This document shows positions 34,597 through 47,067 of a stretch of 64,000 nt of DNA, in pieces. The notes under the pieces were generated by a model. It was not told the origin of the DNA. It did no database searches and saw only the letters and a program-made list of their open reading frames with translations. Made by a program: the position numbers and the translations under genes. Source of the stretch: Przewalskia tangutica (taxonomy: Eukaryota > Streptophyta > Magnoliopsida > Solanales > Solanaceae); assembly GCA_029844215.1 (NCBI GenBank), contig CM056731.1, positions 82,170,992 through 82,234,991 on the forward strand. Direction: 5' to 3'. The number at the start of each line of letters is the position of its first letter. Positions within the stretch are counted from its first letter, which is position 1.

Positions 34597-37402
34597 TGTT
34601 ATACCCCGTAGTTCCAGGGTATGTATGCGAGGACGTACGTACGAGAATACGACATTGAAATTGGAAAGGAAGAAAGAGGTGATTTTTCCACGGAAAAGTT
34701 TAGGTTTTGTGAAGGAGAAAGGTTCGTTAATGGGAATTGGATTCCCAGATTTGGTATTCGGACTTTTTGGAATATTAGAGAATTATGGAATTTTATTTTC
34801 GGAAATGGTCACGTGGGGCCCACGGGAGAAATTCTGATTTTGTGAGCCAGCTTTGTTTTGAGATTTTGGCCATTGTGGATATTTTCGGAAGATGAAATAT
34901 TTTGGACGTGTAGGAGGGCGACACGTGTCACCCCCCCCCCTAGGTGGCTTGGCCGAATTTCACTTTGTGCACAACACCCGATTATAGTCGTTTTTCGACG
35001 AAACGTTTTACTAAACTCGCGTAGGGTAAATTCTGGCTATGTCATTTCTAATTTTTGCGGATTTTTCTGAGAGACGAAACATTACGGACCAGCGGGAGGC
35101 GACACTTGTCACCTCCGATTGATGGACTTGAGTCGTCTTTAGGGCCGATTAGGTTGTCCTATTTTATCTTGGAGTTGGTAGGATATTTTGTGTGCAAGTT
35201 GGCCAAGGACACTTGCCCTAATCCTCACCCTACACTTGCCTTGCACTTGGCATCATCTTGGCCATTGGTTGGCCATGTCTTGACCTATAAATACCCCTCT
35301 TGTGATGAAGAGTTCTTCATCCACAAAAGCCTTCCAAGTCTAAAATCCTTCCCTCTCCCTTAAGCCTCTTTCGTCCAACACCTCCCCTTTTTTGAGTAGT
35401 TTGGCGAGGCCCCCAGCCTAGCAGAAAACCTACCCCCTTCCCTTGGTAGAAATGTTGCTTTCTAGTATTGTTATAATGCCCAAATTACCTAGCCCAAACC
35501 CCTTAGTCTTTAGAAGTTGTGAAGAACTTCTAAGGTTTTCGAGCTAGAGCATACAACTTAGGAGCTAAACCTTGCTCAAAGGCGACTTTTATCTAGGATA
35601 TTATTGGGCTTACTGAGGTAAATAACCTTATCCTCCTTTTGTAAATAGAAAATACATCTTGTAGAAGTATAAGAATAAGTATAAATACTTAGAAGGATAT
35701 TAAGAATAGAATTGAGTGATATCACAGTAGAAGGGTTTAAAAGATGAATAATAGAACGTACTTACATAGATTTGTTTTCCATGAGACTTGAGTAGCTCAC
35801 GGTAGGGAAGTGCTGCCCAAATGTCCATAGAATAACGAACCCTCTGCTAGAGCTTTATGCGATCTGATCAGGCGTTGATAGGCGTGTTGGTATTATAGTC
35901 GATTCTCTGCGCGACATATTCAACTTGGCGGTGGATTTCACGAGAAGGTATGTGATTCTTCCTATCCTCTTGAGCATGATATTTTAAAGAATATGTATAT
36001 AGTACGGTAGACGTACGTGTGTTAACTGAATAATAATTACGGCAATGTCTTCGGACTTAAGCCTGAATAATAATTACGGCAATGTCTTCTGACTTACGCC
36101 TGAATAAAAAGGATCCGAAGTAGTTCAAAAGAATTAAGAGAAGTGTTCTGATTTACTTCAAAAGATAATCACTCTATTTTTATACTACGGGTATTGTGTG
36201 ACTTTTGTGAAAGAAACGGATCTTTTAAAAAAGTAATACATGAAGTACTTTGGGGCTAAAAACCCGAACTTGTTAACATAATGTAGAAAGTACCTTATGT
36301 GAATAACTTGATTGTATTGATTTGTGATAGTCTTGTAATACTTTCTTGTTGACTTGATAAGTAAACATATTAGGATGCTACGTGAGTTAGTATCTTGTGA
36401 TGTTTGTGTAAAGGGGTTTTCCCTTGTTGTGCTTAGGTTGTTTAACGATATGCTGTCATGTTGATATTATATCACTCATGATTAGGGTTAAGCGCCTCCG
36501 TGCGGGGTAGACTCAAAGCGTCTAGTGACCTATGATTCGAGAATACCTTATGCAGTGCAGATGGCCTATGCGCGAACTACGGAGTTCCGAGTTAGTATCG
36601 CGCCTTGTGGTCATGCGGTCTTTGGCTACGCGGACGGCGAGTCGAGGCGCTGGGAGTAGCTACCCTCGATGCGGGAATACCTCATGCGGGCCATTGGAGT
36701 GGCCGTGCGAGCTACGGGAAGTTCGAGGCTGACGCGCACATTAGATCTGCGGCGAGTGGCGGCTTTGATCATGTGGCCAGTGCAGATCTCGTAATCTGAT
36801 TCGACCTTGTTTATCTTGTAGGTTTTAGTAGTCGGCTATGCCTTCGTACTTACCGTGCACGGTTTTATGATGACTTTGAGGCGTGAGTCACGACTTAGCA
36901 TGTTGCTATTTATTGTGAATGTAGTTTTGGTTATCATACATGTCTCGCTTTATATAGACTACTATGATTTCATTTACGATTTTGAGGCCACATACTTGGT
37001 ACTGTTATCGACCTCCTTGGGGCTGCGTTCATGCGCAGTAAAGGTACTCCTGTTGATCCGTTCTTAGGATCACCGTTTGACGTTGGGAAAGCTCGTTTCT
37101 CGAGGCTTAGCATTTTGTATAGTCCTGTCGTTGTAGATATTTGTATTCAGGGGTATGGCGGGGCCCTGTCCCGTCATTGTTGTTTTAAACTCTGAGAGGT
37201 CTGTAGACCTGTTGGAAGGTTGGGATGTAACTGTTCATTTTGGGGTACTTATATACATATATGCCGAAGGCAACTTTTTCCCAAAGCGTGTCTTATTTAT
37301 CTTGTTTCATATCTTGGTTGTTTTATATTCGCTGATTTCTACGATGTATGACTACTAGGGTGCGGGTAAGACACGATCCACGGCACCTAACGGGTCGTGA
37401 CA
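34597..37402 (+). repeat. 3' LTR of element C, internally deleted
   Basis: 2806 bp, matching 19047-22421 except for an internal gap near 36140, where GAATTAAG joins AGAAGTGTTCTG. The missing bases correspond to about 20605-21150 of the 5' LTR. AAG is shared at both edges, so this is a deletion at microhomology. G's LTRs keep the segment, so loss occurred in this copy after insertion. Confidence 0.9.
35284..35293 (+). promoter_or_regulatory. TATA box of C's 3' LTR
   Basis: CCTATAAATA at the conserved position; the G-box palindrome GACACGTGTC is upstream at 34920-34929. Confidence 0.55.
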
Positions 37403-38310
37403 CCATGAATACCGCGGAGCATTGTCAACAAAGACATGACCACGAACTCATAATGTCCGCACGTCGGAATGCGATCCTAGGACATCCACCTCTCTCGACT
37501 ACTTTGATGATAGCCGTCGCAGATCAATTTTGGAAAAACATCTCGCACCGCAATTGGTCGAACAAATCATTAATCACAGGAAGGGGTATCTCGTTCTTAA
37601 TGGTCACCTTGTTCACTGTAATCAACACACATGCGCGCGGCGTCGCCCTTCTTCTTCACGAACAATACTGGCGCTCCCGGGAGAAACACTAGGCTTGATG
37701 AAGCCGCTTCTCCAACAAATCTCTCGGTGGTCCTTTAACTCTCTCAACTCGGCGTTCCATTACGTATGGCGGAATGGAAATAGGCCGAGTGTCTGCAAAG
37801 ACATCGATACAAAACTCTATCTCTCTCGGAGGATACCGGGAGGTCGCGGAAACACGTGCGGGAACTCTCGACTCTGAACCGGTGAAAATCTAGTCTGCGA
37901 CCTCGATCAAACACGAACGAGATGGTAGATATACCCCTTCGCACCATCTTCCTAGCCTTGAGGTAAGAAATAAACCTACCCGCCGGCGTCTGATGTTCCT
38001 CCCACTCAACAATGGCTCCCAGAAAATGGAACCGTACCACTCTCTCTCTGCGATCTACATTGGCATAGCGGAAGCTAACCAATCCATACCCGTGATCACG
38101 TCGAAATCGGTCATGTCCAACTCTATCAAGTCGGCTAGTGGTCCGACGATCGCATAAAGTCCTTTGGCAAGCCCTAAATACCAGCCGAGCTACCACCGAA
38201 TCACCCAGCGTAGAGCAACCTCGAAAGGGTCTATGGAGTCAGGCTCTATCCCTATCCTACTAGCAACCAGGGGAGATATCTAGGACCGAGTAGAACCCGG
38301 ATCTATCAAG
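37403..38310 (-). pseudogene. pol: pol of element B, N-terminal part (protease and first half of RT)
   Basis: Continues the pol interrupted at 19046. The retropepsin start LIDPGST is readable at 38310-38288. The protease body spans about 38200-37980 in shifting frames. RT resumes from about 37860 towards 37403 (minus strand): the IPP-type start, a PYRMAPAE-equivalent region near 37760, and the segment ending just before the MDLMNRVF stretch found at 19041. Protease cleaves Gag-Pol; RT copies element RNA. It shows more small indels than B's other half, which is odd for one element. Confidence 0.75.
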
Positions 38311-39645
38311 GCATACACGTCATGTCGGAGGCGATAAGGTACGTGGACGACATCGGTGAGGCCTCACGGTCCCGGTGGACAAGGCATAAATGCGATTCGA
38401 GGACCGCTAGAAGCGGACCCGCGCCACGACCTCTGTCGCGACCTGCTGGTCCATGAGTACCCTACCCTCCGGGGCGAGTAACTGTAGGTGATGAAGACCG
38501 ACAGATTCTGGTGACCCACCCTGCGGCCTGCGCCTCGGACAGTCTCGCATAATGACCTGCGGCCACAAGTATAGCAAGCTCGAAGTAGTACTACAACTCC
38601 ACGAATGGAATCTACCACAACGGACACATCGAGCGGACCTCGATCGGTTAGCACCCTTGCTACCTGGAAGTCAAGTCACGGGCCACGACACCCCGAATGC
38701 TCTGGCTGTACCGAAAACGATGTAGGAGTGCTCTGAGCGGGCTGTGGTGCAAATCTAGACATCTGCTGAGGCCGTCCACCCCGAGAACTACCAAAAGATC
38801 CGGTCGTCTTGGCCTTCTTCTGCTGCTGATATCTGTCGACCGGCGTCTCTACGCCTCGTATCCGGTGCATGAGCTGCGTGCGGGTAATATCCATGCCTGG
38901 CTGAAGAGCCACACCCGCACAAGACTCGACCATATAATCATCTAGCCCGGTGACGTAGCGATGCACCCGGTCCTCCATATCTGCTACCAATGCAGGGACA
39001 TATCGAGCCAATGAATCAAACTCAATGTTGTACTCCCTAACCATGCGTCCTATCTGTCTCAGCAACAAAAACTTGTCGGCCCGTGCCCTCCTCATCTGTG
39101 GAGGCAAGAAGTGAGTAAGAAAGGCCTCCGAGAACTCGTCCCAAGTAGGCGACGGCGGTTTCTCCCCGGGATAACTCCCACAAATCAAACCAATCGACTG
39201 CGGTATCACGCAGCCGATGCGAACCGAAGATCACGGACTCGGTCTCCGAAGCTTTGACCACTCGTATGATCCTCTGCAACTGACGGATGAACTCCTGCGG
39301 ATCATCCTCAGGTCTCGACCCGTAGAACTCTGGCGGGCTACAACTCAGAAAATCCCGTAGCCGCAAACTGTCTGATCTCGGGTGAACTACAGTCTTCTTT
39401 GGGCTGGAATCGCCGCGTCGGCTATCTCATGTCGCCACGATTACGGCGATGAATCGCCATCTCTCGGTAACCCATCTCATCCGCCCGGTGTGGACCGGAG
39501 GTGCAGTTGTGGTCTCTTCGGCCGGGCGGCGTCATGGAACTCGCCGTCTCGGGTATATCGGGCACGAGCCCTCGTAACTCTCGGTGTCCTACTAGCGGCC
39601 TCCTACGCTTTGCCTTCGGGCCCGGGTAGCCTTACGTGGAGGCAT
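38311..39645 (-). pseudogene. gag: gag of element B
   Basis: Start codon at 39645-39643 (MPPR-type). 39366-39037 reads MRLRDFLSCSPPEFYGSRPE and EDDPQEFIRQLQRIIRVVK. 39209-38676 carries the best-kept gag core in the window: FSEAFLTHFLPPQMRRARAD, KFLLLRQIGRMVREYNIEF, DSLARYVPALVADMEDRVHR. A zinc-knuckle trace (ACYTCGRR) is at about 38575-38555, followed by a Gly/Ser/Arg-rich linker to protease. Gag forms the particle and binds element RNA through the knuckle. Frames change near 39040, 38670 and 38400. Confidence 0.8.
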
Positions 39646-39835
39646 AACTGTTACAGAAAAGGAATACGTTAGAGGGGTCCAACTTATAACACAGCTCTAA
39701 GGCACGATCTCAGAGTGAGAAGAATGGAAACCAATCCTAAATATCCTATAGCCTCCTGATTATTGGTGTGGTGCACAACACACCGATAATCAAGACTCTA
39801 CTAGATACTGCGTAGACACTTTCCGAGGATTAACT

Positions 39836-39847
39836 GCTCTGATACCA
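39836..39847 (-). other. primer-binding site of element B
   Basis: Minus strand reads TGGTATCAGAGC, the full initiator-Met tRNA-type site, four bases from the LTR. Confidence 0.9.
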
Positions 39848-39851
39848 CTTT

Positions 39852-42224
39852 TGTCACGACCCGTTCCGGGGCCTGTGACTGGTGCCTTACCCGGGCACCC
39901 AAGTAGTCATACATCAGAGTAATCAGCGGAATATAAAAACAAGACATGAAACAGTTGTAAAATGAGACACAGTTTTATGTGAGAAAATGTCGCCTTTCGG
40001 CATATATATATATAAACAAAGTTTGGTAGTTACATCCCAACTGTACAATAGGACTACAAACCTCTAGGAATGTAAACAACTATGGCGGGACAGGGCCCCG
40101 CCATACCCTGAATGTACAAAACTATATACAACAACAGGGAGATCATACCCAAACGTCGAGCCTCCGGAAAAGATGGAGCTCCTGACACCAAAGCAAAAAG
40201 ATCCTAAGGATGTGGATCTAGCACCTGCTTGCCCTTACCTGCGGCATGAACGCAGCCCCCCGAAGGAGGTCAGTACAACAGGTATTAAGTATGTGAAATT
40301 GTAAAGTACTGAAGTAAAATCAAAGTATTTAAAACCATTTGCAAATACAACCAGTTTAACTGCACATAGTGCCACAACATAAACAAGAGAAAAATAGATA
40401 TAATGTAACTGGTCTTTCCTAGGCCGCGAATGATCGAAGCAAGGCCAATCGCCCATAGTATCATTATGCGTGCCTAGTCCTGGACTTCCGCATCCGCATA
40501 GGTCACATTGAACCGCGTGAGGTATTCTCGATCGGGGTAGCTAACCCCTGCACTCTCCCGACTCCGCGATCCGCATAGTCTCATAGACCGCATAGTCACA
40601 CAGACCGCATAGGGCATCCCCCGCATCGGAATAAAACACCCGGAATGATCAATCCTGGAACTCCCGCAGCTCCGCATAGTCACATGCATCGACAGCCGTA
40701 TAGACCCGCATCAAGGGTGGCAAGCCCTCGGTATAACAAGTCAAGGGGGTAGGTGATGTAATAACAGTACAACGGACTTACCGTTTAGCAACGTAAGCAC
40801 AACAAGAATGACCCCCTTTCACAACATCACAAGACACTAACACACGTAGTATCATAATATGTCTATTTATCAAACAATCTTACTACACTTTACAGAAATC
40901 AATACAAGGCTTTTATAAACAAATAAGTAAACAGTTCTTTTTATCTTTCTTAAGTTGTTATACCTAACTTCCCTTAAAGCTAGTATAACTCTTAAGCTTT
41001 TTGTTTAAAAACCGAATATTTCTTTTCTGTTAAAAATGATTCAGTATTCTTTTGAAATGCTTCAAGATTCTTATTATTCAGGCTTAAGTCAAAAGACATT
41101 GCCGTAATTATTATTCAGTTAACACACGTACGTCTACCGTACTATATATATATTTTAAAATATCATGCTCAAGAGTATAGGAAGAATCACATACCTTCCG
41201 TGAAATCCACCGCCAAGTCGAATATGTCGCGCGCAAGAATCAACCTATAATAGTCGACACGCCTATCAACGCGTCTAGACTACTCAGAAATGCCTGAGAG
41301 AGGTTCTCTATTCTACGGAAAATTGGGCGACTTCCCTACCGGTAATTATACAAGTCTCTGTAAATACGATCCTATCTTCTTTATTATTCTTGATGTGATT
41401 ACTGATTCAATTCTATTCTTTAATATCCTACATATCTTATACTCAAGTCTATACTATTCTTAAATGTAATATCCAATTACAATAGAAGGACAAGAGTATT
41501 TACCTCGATAAGCCCAAAATTATCCAAGTATAAACGTCGATCCTGAGCAAGGTTTAGCTCCTAATTTGCACAACTGATAGCTCTAGAAGCCCTTAGAAGT
41601 TCTACACAACTTCTACTTAAATACTAAGAGATTTGGGCTAGGGTATTTTGGAATAGTAACTTAAACTTGGAGAATATTTCTACCAAGGGGGGGGCTTTCG
41701 GCCAAAGCCACTAGGCTAGAGGGGGAGAGGGTGTTTGGACGAAATACTACAAGAGAGGGGAGGGAGTTTTGAGACTTGGAAGATAATTTGTGGATGAAGA
41801 AAACCTTCAAGTTAGGGGGTATTTATAGGCCAACCAATGGCCAAGATGAAGCCAAGTGCTAGGCAAGTGTAAGGTGAGGATTTAGGCAAGTGTCCTTATC
41901 CATCTACTACACAAAAATATCCTACCAACTCCTTGACAAAACAAGCCATCCATTTCGTCCAAATGGACGCCTCAAGTCCGCCAACTAGAGGGTGACAAGT
42001 GTCGCCCTCTCGTTGGTCCAAAATGTTTCGTCTCTCGGAAAAATCCGCAAAAATAATAAATGTCATAGCCGGAATTTTCCCTTCGCAAGTTTGGTAAAAC
42101 GTTTCGTCGGAAAACGATTCTTTTAGTGAGTTGTGCACAAGTTTTTCGTCCAATGCCTAACTTTAAGGCTAAACTTTTGTACGTACGCCCTCACGTACAT
42201 ACTCTGGAAATACGGGGTATAACA
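39852..42224 (-). repeat. 5' LTR of element B
   Basis: 2373 bp, TG...CA ends, nearly identical to 14112-16502. TATA box at 41820-41829. Followed by the target duplication ACCCC and the resumption of E's LTR. Confidence 0.93.
41820..41829 (-). promoter_or_regulatory. TATA box of B's 5' LTR
   Basis: CCTATAAATA on the minus strand; probable promoter of B. Confidence 0.6.
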
Positions 42225-43902
42225 ACCCCCCTTATGTAGTCTTGGACGAAAATAAGCATGGCCAAAAGGGTCATTTGACCATTGTTAGGATGACAAAGTC
42301 TTGCAAGTTGAAGAGCTTGATAAAATTGACTTAGTCAATGGGACCACATGTCTTGATATTTAAAAGAACTTCATCCAAGCCACACATTTGTGCACATCTT
42401 GACCCTCCATGTTACTATATAGTAGTACTAGTAGCAAGACAACTTCTATACTTAGCCAAAATTTCAAGAAAATTTGAAGAACACCATTAGGTGCTCTCGG
42501 GTTCACCTTCAAGAAAAAGAAATTTTTTTTGTTTGTTGTTCTTTAAGCTTCACCCTTTAAACCAAGGTTCATGAGGGTATTGTAAGGGTATCTCAATAGA
42601 AAGATCCCGAAAAAATAGCGTTTTCGTATTAGTCGCAAGGTCAAAACCTAGTTGCTTTTCTAGTTTTTGTTTGGAAGATTAAAGGAAAGTTGTTTGTGAT
42701 ATTCTAAGGGTCTCAAGTGGCGGATTGAAGTGTCAAGAAGAGGCTCTAAGTTGCTAGGGAGCGACTTCGGATTTGAAGTTGGACTAAGACTCGTTGAGGT
42801 AATAATCTTGTCTCTTAAAGTGTTACAAGATTATATATTGTTGTTAGCCTTACATGTTTGCTAGCATGGAGTATATGTGTTGAAGATTTATAAGTGTTAT
42901 GGATTGTTGTAGCCTAAAATCCGAAATGTCATATAAGCCTTTTGAAGTTGAATTACAATTTGGTCGTTATTTAGAATCGTCGCATGTTACTTACTTAAAG
43001 ATTGTAGTAGTTATAATCGATTGCGACTTGATATCATGTTATGCTAACAATTTGGATTGAAAAGGAAATTGGATAAGAATTGGTGTTGTTGTATCTCAAG
43101 TTGCCGGATTTACACTTGTAGTTGTATTAGTTTGATATCAATTGTGGGGCGGAATTTTACACGTCTAGTAGGCATGTAATCCCCTATTGTTAATTGCATT
43201 GTTGGGCCTTAAATGTGGCGTGTTTGGTTATTGAATTCGGCCTTGAAAAAGGTGGCAAGTATGTAGAAACAAAGGAGGTGTTGTCCGATTTTCCGTAGAA
43301 TTTAGTGACTTTGCACTTATAATATTCTACGTTTGAAGTAAGACGTTAATAAACGTATTGTGGACATTATAGTTTGACATACTACGGGCGGGATATTGTA
43401 CTTAGCAAGTGGATTGACCCGAAGAGGTATGTAGAACTTTCCTATCTCTTGAGCATGAATAGTTGCACGTATATAGTACGGTAGACGTACAAGACCTTGA
43501 TATACTTTACTTGTTTTAAGAATAGCCAAGTTGGGTGAGTTAGGAGATTAACTCACTTCTTTAAAAAGTATTAAGGATTTCTTAAGTTTTCAAAGTTAAG
43601 GGACTTGAAGTGTTTTAAGGTATATGATACTTGTTCCGTTTTAAACGTATAAGTCCCTTGGATAAGGAAATTGTAATTGGCTAAGGTATAAAGTTAATAT
43701 AACGACTTTATGGGAAGTTGGTTATATTAGCTTTATGGAAAGATAAATAAGGGTAAATGACTTGAATTAATGAAAGGCAAATTGATTTTAAGGCATCAAT
43801 TGCCTAAGGTTTTAAAAGAAAAGAAGTCACTTGATTTGGAAGCCTAATTTTATTTCTAAAGGTATGGTGACTTGTCTTGAAAAGTAATTGTGACTTGATA
43901 CT
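42225..43902 (+). repeat. 5' LTR of element E, second segment
   Basis: Resumes E's LTR after B. Its first 780 bases or so are collinear with 62418-63182. A probable TATA element CTATATAG lies at 42415-42422, followed by TAGTAGCAAGACAACTT. The segment ends with ATACT, one copy of solo LTR F's target duplication. No coding frame. Confidence 0.88.
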
Positions 43903-44417
43903 TGTTACACCCCGTAGTTTCAGGGTATGTATGTGAGGACGTACGTACGAGAATACGACAGTAATTTTGGAAAGAAAGAAAGATGCGATTTTTCGACGGA
44001 AAAGTTTCCGGGTTTTGTGAAGGAAAAAGGTTCGTTAATGGGAATTGGATTCCCAGATTTGGTATTTGGGATTCTTGGATTATATTAAAATTATGGAATT
44101 TTATTTTCGGAAATGGTCACGTGGGGCCCACGGGAGAAATTTACGGTTTTGTGGGGCCCGCTTTGTTTTCGAGATTTTTGATATTTTAGATATTTTCGGG
44201 AGATGAAATATTTTGGACGAGTAGGAGGGCGACACGTGTCACCCCCCTAGGTGGCTTGTAGCCGAAATGTGGTGCCATGTGTCTTGTGGCCGAAATGGCC
44301 TTACAAGTGGCAAGCCACTTGTCTTGTGTTTTTTGTAGCCATTTGTTGGGTGGGACCCACACACACTTGTACCCCAATCGCACCACACACTTGCCTTGAT
44401 CTTGGCCCTTGATTTCT

Positions 44418-44426
44418 CTATAAATA
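44418..44426 (+). promoter_or_regulatory. TATA box of solo LTR F
   Basis: CTATAAATA, 178 bases after the G-box palindrome. Confidence 0.55.
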
Positions 44427-45812
44427 CCCCCCTTGATAGCAAGACTTCTTCATCCACACTTGTGATAATTTCCAAGACAAAAATACTCCCTCCCATTTGA
44501 TTAGTGCTCTCGGCTTTGCCTTGATTTCTTGAGCAAAAGTTGTCCAAAAATTCTTAAAGTTTTAAGTGTTCTTCCTTAGGGTGTTAGAAAGATTGTGTAC
44601 CAAGAGTTGGAAAAGATTTCACACCCCTAGCCTTAGATATACCCCTTGGCCGAAACATTGCCAAATTGTAGCCTAAGTGTTCTTCACTTTTTGGAGTTGG
44701 ATCTTGAAGAGGAGTTGGTTAGGAGCTTCTAAGGGTTTCTTGGAGCGGGTTGGAACGTAAGGAATTGGAGCTAAACGTTGCTCAGGATCGACTTATTAAT
44801 CTTGGATAATTTTGGGCTTATCGAGGTAATGATCTATGTCCCCCTATTGTAATTGGATATTACATATTGTAGTAGTTTAGAATTGAGTATAAGATATATT
44901 GGAAGGATGATTATAAAGGATTGAATCAGATTTACATTAGATTGTATTCTGTAGACTTGTGTAGTATTATTGTGAGAGAAATTGTACACGTCCTTAGGCG
45001 TGTAATCCCTGAGTTGTTGGCTTGGTAGCACTTGTTGGAGGTTATTTATGTGATTGCGGGGAGGTCGCCGAATTTTCCGTAGAATAAGGAACTGTTTACT
45101 TAGATTATGCTACGAAGAGAACTAGAGATTGATAGATATATTGTGGTTATTATAGGTGGATTTTCTACGCGCAGCATACTCGACTTGGCTTGTGGATTAA
45201 GCCGAAGAGGTATGTGATTCTTCCTATACTCTTGAGCATGATTGTTGTGAACTATATAAGTACGGTAGATGTACGTGTGTGAAATGAATTTTGTTTGTTT
45301 AAAACATAAAGTGTTATAATGGCTTTATGGGAAGTTATTTATAACGACTTTATGAAGATAAAAGAAAGATTTGATTTTGAAAGCTAAACGACTTGATTTC
45401 GGAAAAGGAGAAGTAACTTGATTTAAGTATAGGTTACTTGTTTTGAAAAGAGTAAGTTATTTGGGTTTTAAAGAGTATACTTGATGTTGTTTTAAAAGAA
45501 AAGCACTTGGTTTAAAAAGTATAGAGTACTTGATTTTAAAAGTCTCGTAAAGATTTTTACGAAGGTGAAGTAATTTGGTTTGAAAAGAAAACGTGTTTTG
45601 ATACTACGAGTATTAGTATCGTGTGGCTTTTACGTAAAAAGAGGTCTTTTTGAAAGAATGAAAGTATGTAGTATTTTGGGGTTGAAACCCGGATTGTTGA
45701 CATAAAATGGAAGTACGTTGAACATGCCTATGCTTGTTGTGATAGCCTTTGTTGTGCAAGTGTTTTGATTACGTACCGATTTCTGTGGAGGCCGACTATC
45801 TGATTGATTGCT

Positions 45813-46000
45813 TGGACATACTGACACGTTGGATGATCCACGAGTATGCGTCCACTTTGAGTATTATCTGGTTATTTCTTTTGGACATACTGACACGTTG
45901 GATGGTCCACGATTATGCGTCCACTTTGAGTATTATCTTGTTATTTCCTTTGGACATACTGACACGATGGATGGTCCACGGGTATGCGTCCAGTAGGATG
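45813..46000. repeat. 69-bp tandem repeat in LTR F, about 2.7 units
   Basis: TGGACATACTGACACG begins units at 45813, 45882 and 45951; each includes GGATG(A/G)TCCACG and GCGTCCA. The 69-bp period is a multiple of three, which creates a spurious open frame. Confidence 0.9.
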
Positions 46001-47067
46001 GTTTCATGGCCATGGTTATACCGAGGTAAGATGTCAGGGCATGCGGTCATTGTGAGGGTTAAATTCTCGGGTTATGTTATTAGTCCATGGACCGCTAATC
46101 CATGAAGCTTGCCGCGGTGACGAGCGATCACGGGCTTGATTTGTACATGTGGTTACAGGAACACTTTAGATACTTGTCCTGGTCATTTCTCGTGTATCGA
46201 CAGGCTCTTATAGATAGCTTAAGATACTTGCCTCGGTCATATCTCGTGAGACGGTAGGCTCTGGTATGTTAGCTTAAGATACTTGCCTCGGCCAGTTGTG
46301 TGGCTAGCTTTTGGACTGGTAGATGGCTTCCGTATTTGGCCCGTGAAGTTTTATGACTAGCTTTTGGACTGGTAGTTGGCTATTCTACTTGGCCCGATCG
46401 GTTTGATGATGCAGGCAGGATCTAGTGTTCATGTTCACATATGAATGTTGTTTTACATCATGTACTACCGGCAGTGAGGAAGGAGTTCCACGGGCATGAT
46501 TGATATTGTGGGCGTGAGACCCATAGTTATGTGTGAGTGATGATTTTGAGGACATGCGTCCCTTACTTGACATAAATGTTTACTTATTGCGAAATGGTTT
46601 TATAAAATGATGAAATGTGATTTCATTACAGTATTTTCAGTTTCACATACTTGGTACCTGTTATCGACCTCCTTGGGCTGCGTTCATCGCCGCGGTAGAG
46701 GTACACGATTGTTGATCCTCGCCATAGGATCACGATTCGGCGTTTGGGAAGCTCGCTTTCTCGAGGCTTACCTTTTGTATAGTCCTGTCATTGTAGGTAC
46801 TTGTACATTCGTGGTATGGCGGGGCCCGTCCGTCATACCGTTGTTACATTCTTAAGTGCAGAAATCTTGTGTGGGCAAGGTTTGTAAAGGATTGTAACTG
46901 TTCGGTTATATGTATATACATGAAGGTGACCGTTTTGGTTAGCCTGTTTTCTTATGTTGTATCTTGTTTCCTGTTTAAGTTTTTTTCCCGCTGATTTTCT
47001 CTGATGTTATATCAATAGGGTGCCCGGGGTAAGGCACCAGTCGCGGGCCCGAGGTCGGGTCGTGACA

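Larger units (their letters stand above)
19047..37402 (+). mobile_element. non-autonomous Ty3-type element C, gag without pol, split by D
   Basis: Plus-strand element with LTRs 19047-22421 and 34597-37402 and perfect target duplication CCATG at 19042-19046 and 37403-37407. Its internal DNA is 22422-23442 and 33185-34596; element D lies between. It has a primer-binding site, a degraded gag, about 1.4 kb without a usable pol frame, and a polypurine tract. It entered B's RT codons. The same layout is seen in G. Related gag-only LTR elements have been described in plants (TR-GAG type). Confidence 0.9.
14112..42224 (-). mobile_element. Ty3/gypsy chromovirus-like element B, split by C
   Basis: Minus-strand element with both LTRs (14112-16502 and 39852-42224) and perfect target duplication ACCCC at 14107-14111 and 42225-42229. 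The uninterrupted site is seen in E's other LTR near 62416-62425. Internal DNA is 16503-19046 and 37403-39851; element C separates them inside the RT coding region. Excluding C, B is about 9.75 kb. The two LTRs are nearly identical, so insertion was recent. Gag, PR, RT, RNase H, IN and a chromodomain-like tail are all recognisable. Confidence 0.92.
43903..47067 (+). repeat. solo LTR F
   Basis: 3165 bp from TGTTACACC to GTGACA, flanked by perfect ATACT duplications (43898-43902 and 47068-47072) with no internal region or second LTR. This is the expected product of recombination between the two LTRs of one element. It has G-box palindrome GACACGTGTC at 44231-44240, a TATA box at 44418, a 69-bp array at 45813, and the usual GGCGGGGCCC block near the end. 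Confidence 0.93.

Noticed and set aside
14112..42224. A large palindrome or inverted duplication, because minus- and plus-strand LTRs alternate
   Set aside because: Each LTR pair is explained by a separate element with its own target duplication.
45749..46105. 118-codon ORF in LTR F
   Set aside because: Spans the 69-bp array; repetitive peptide without family resemblance, in a solo LTR.
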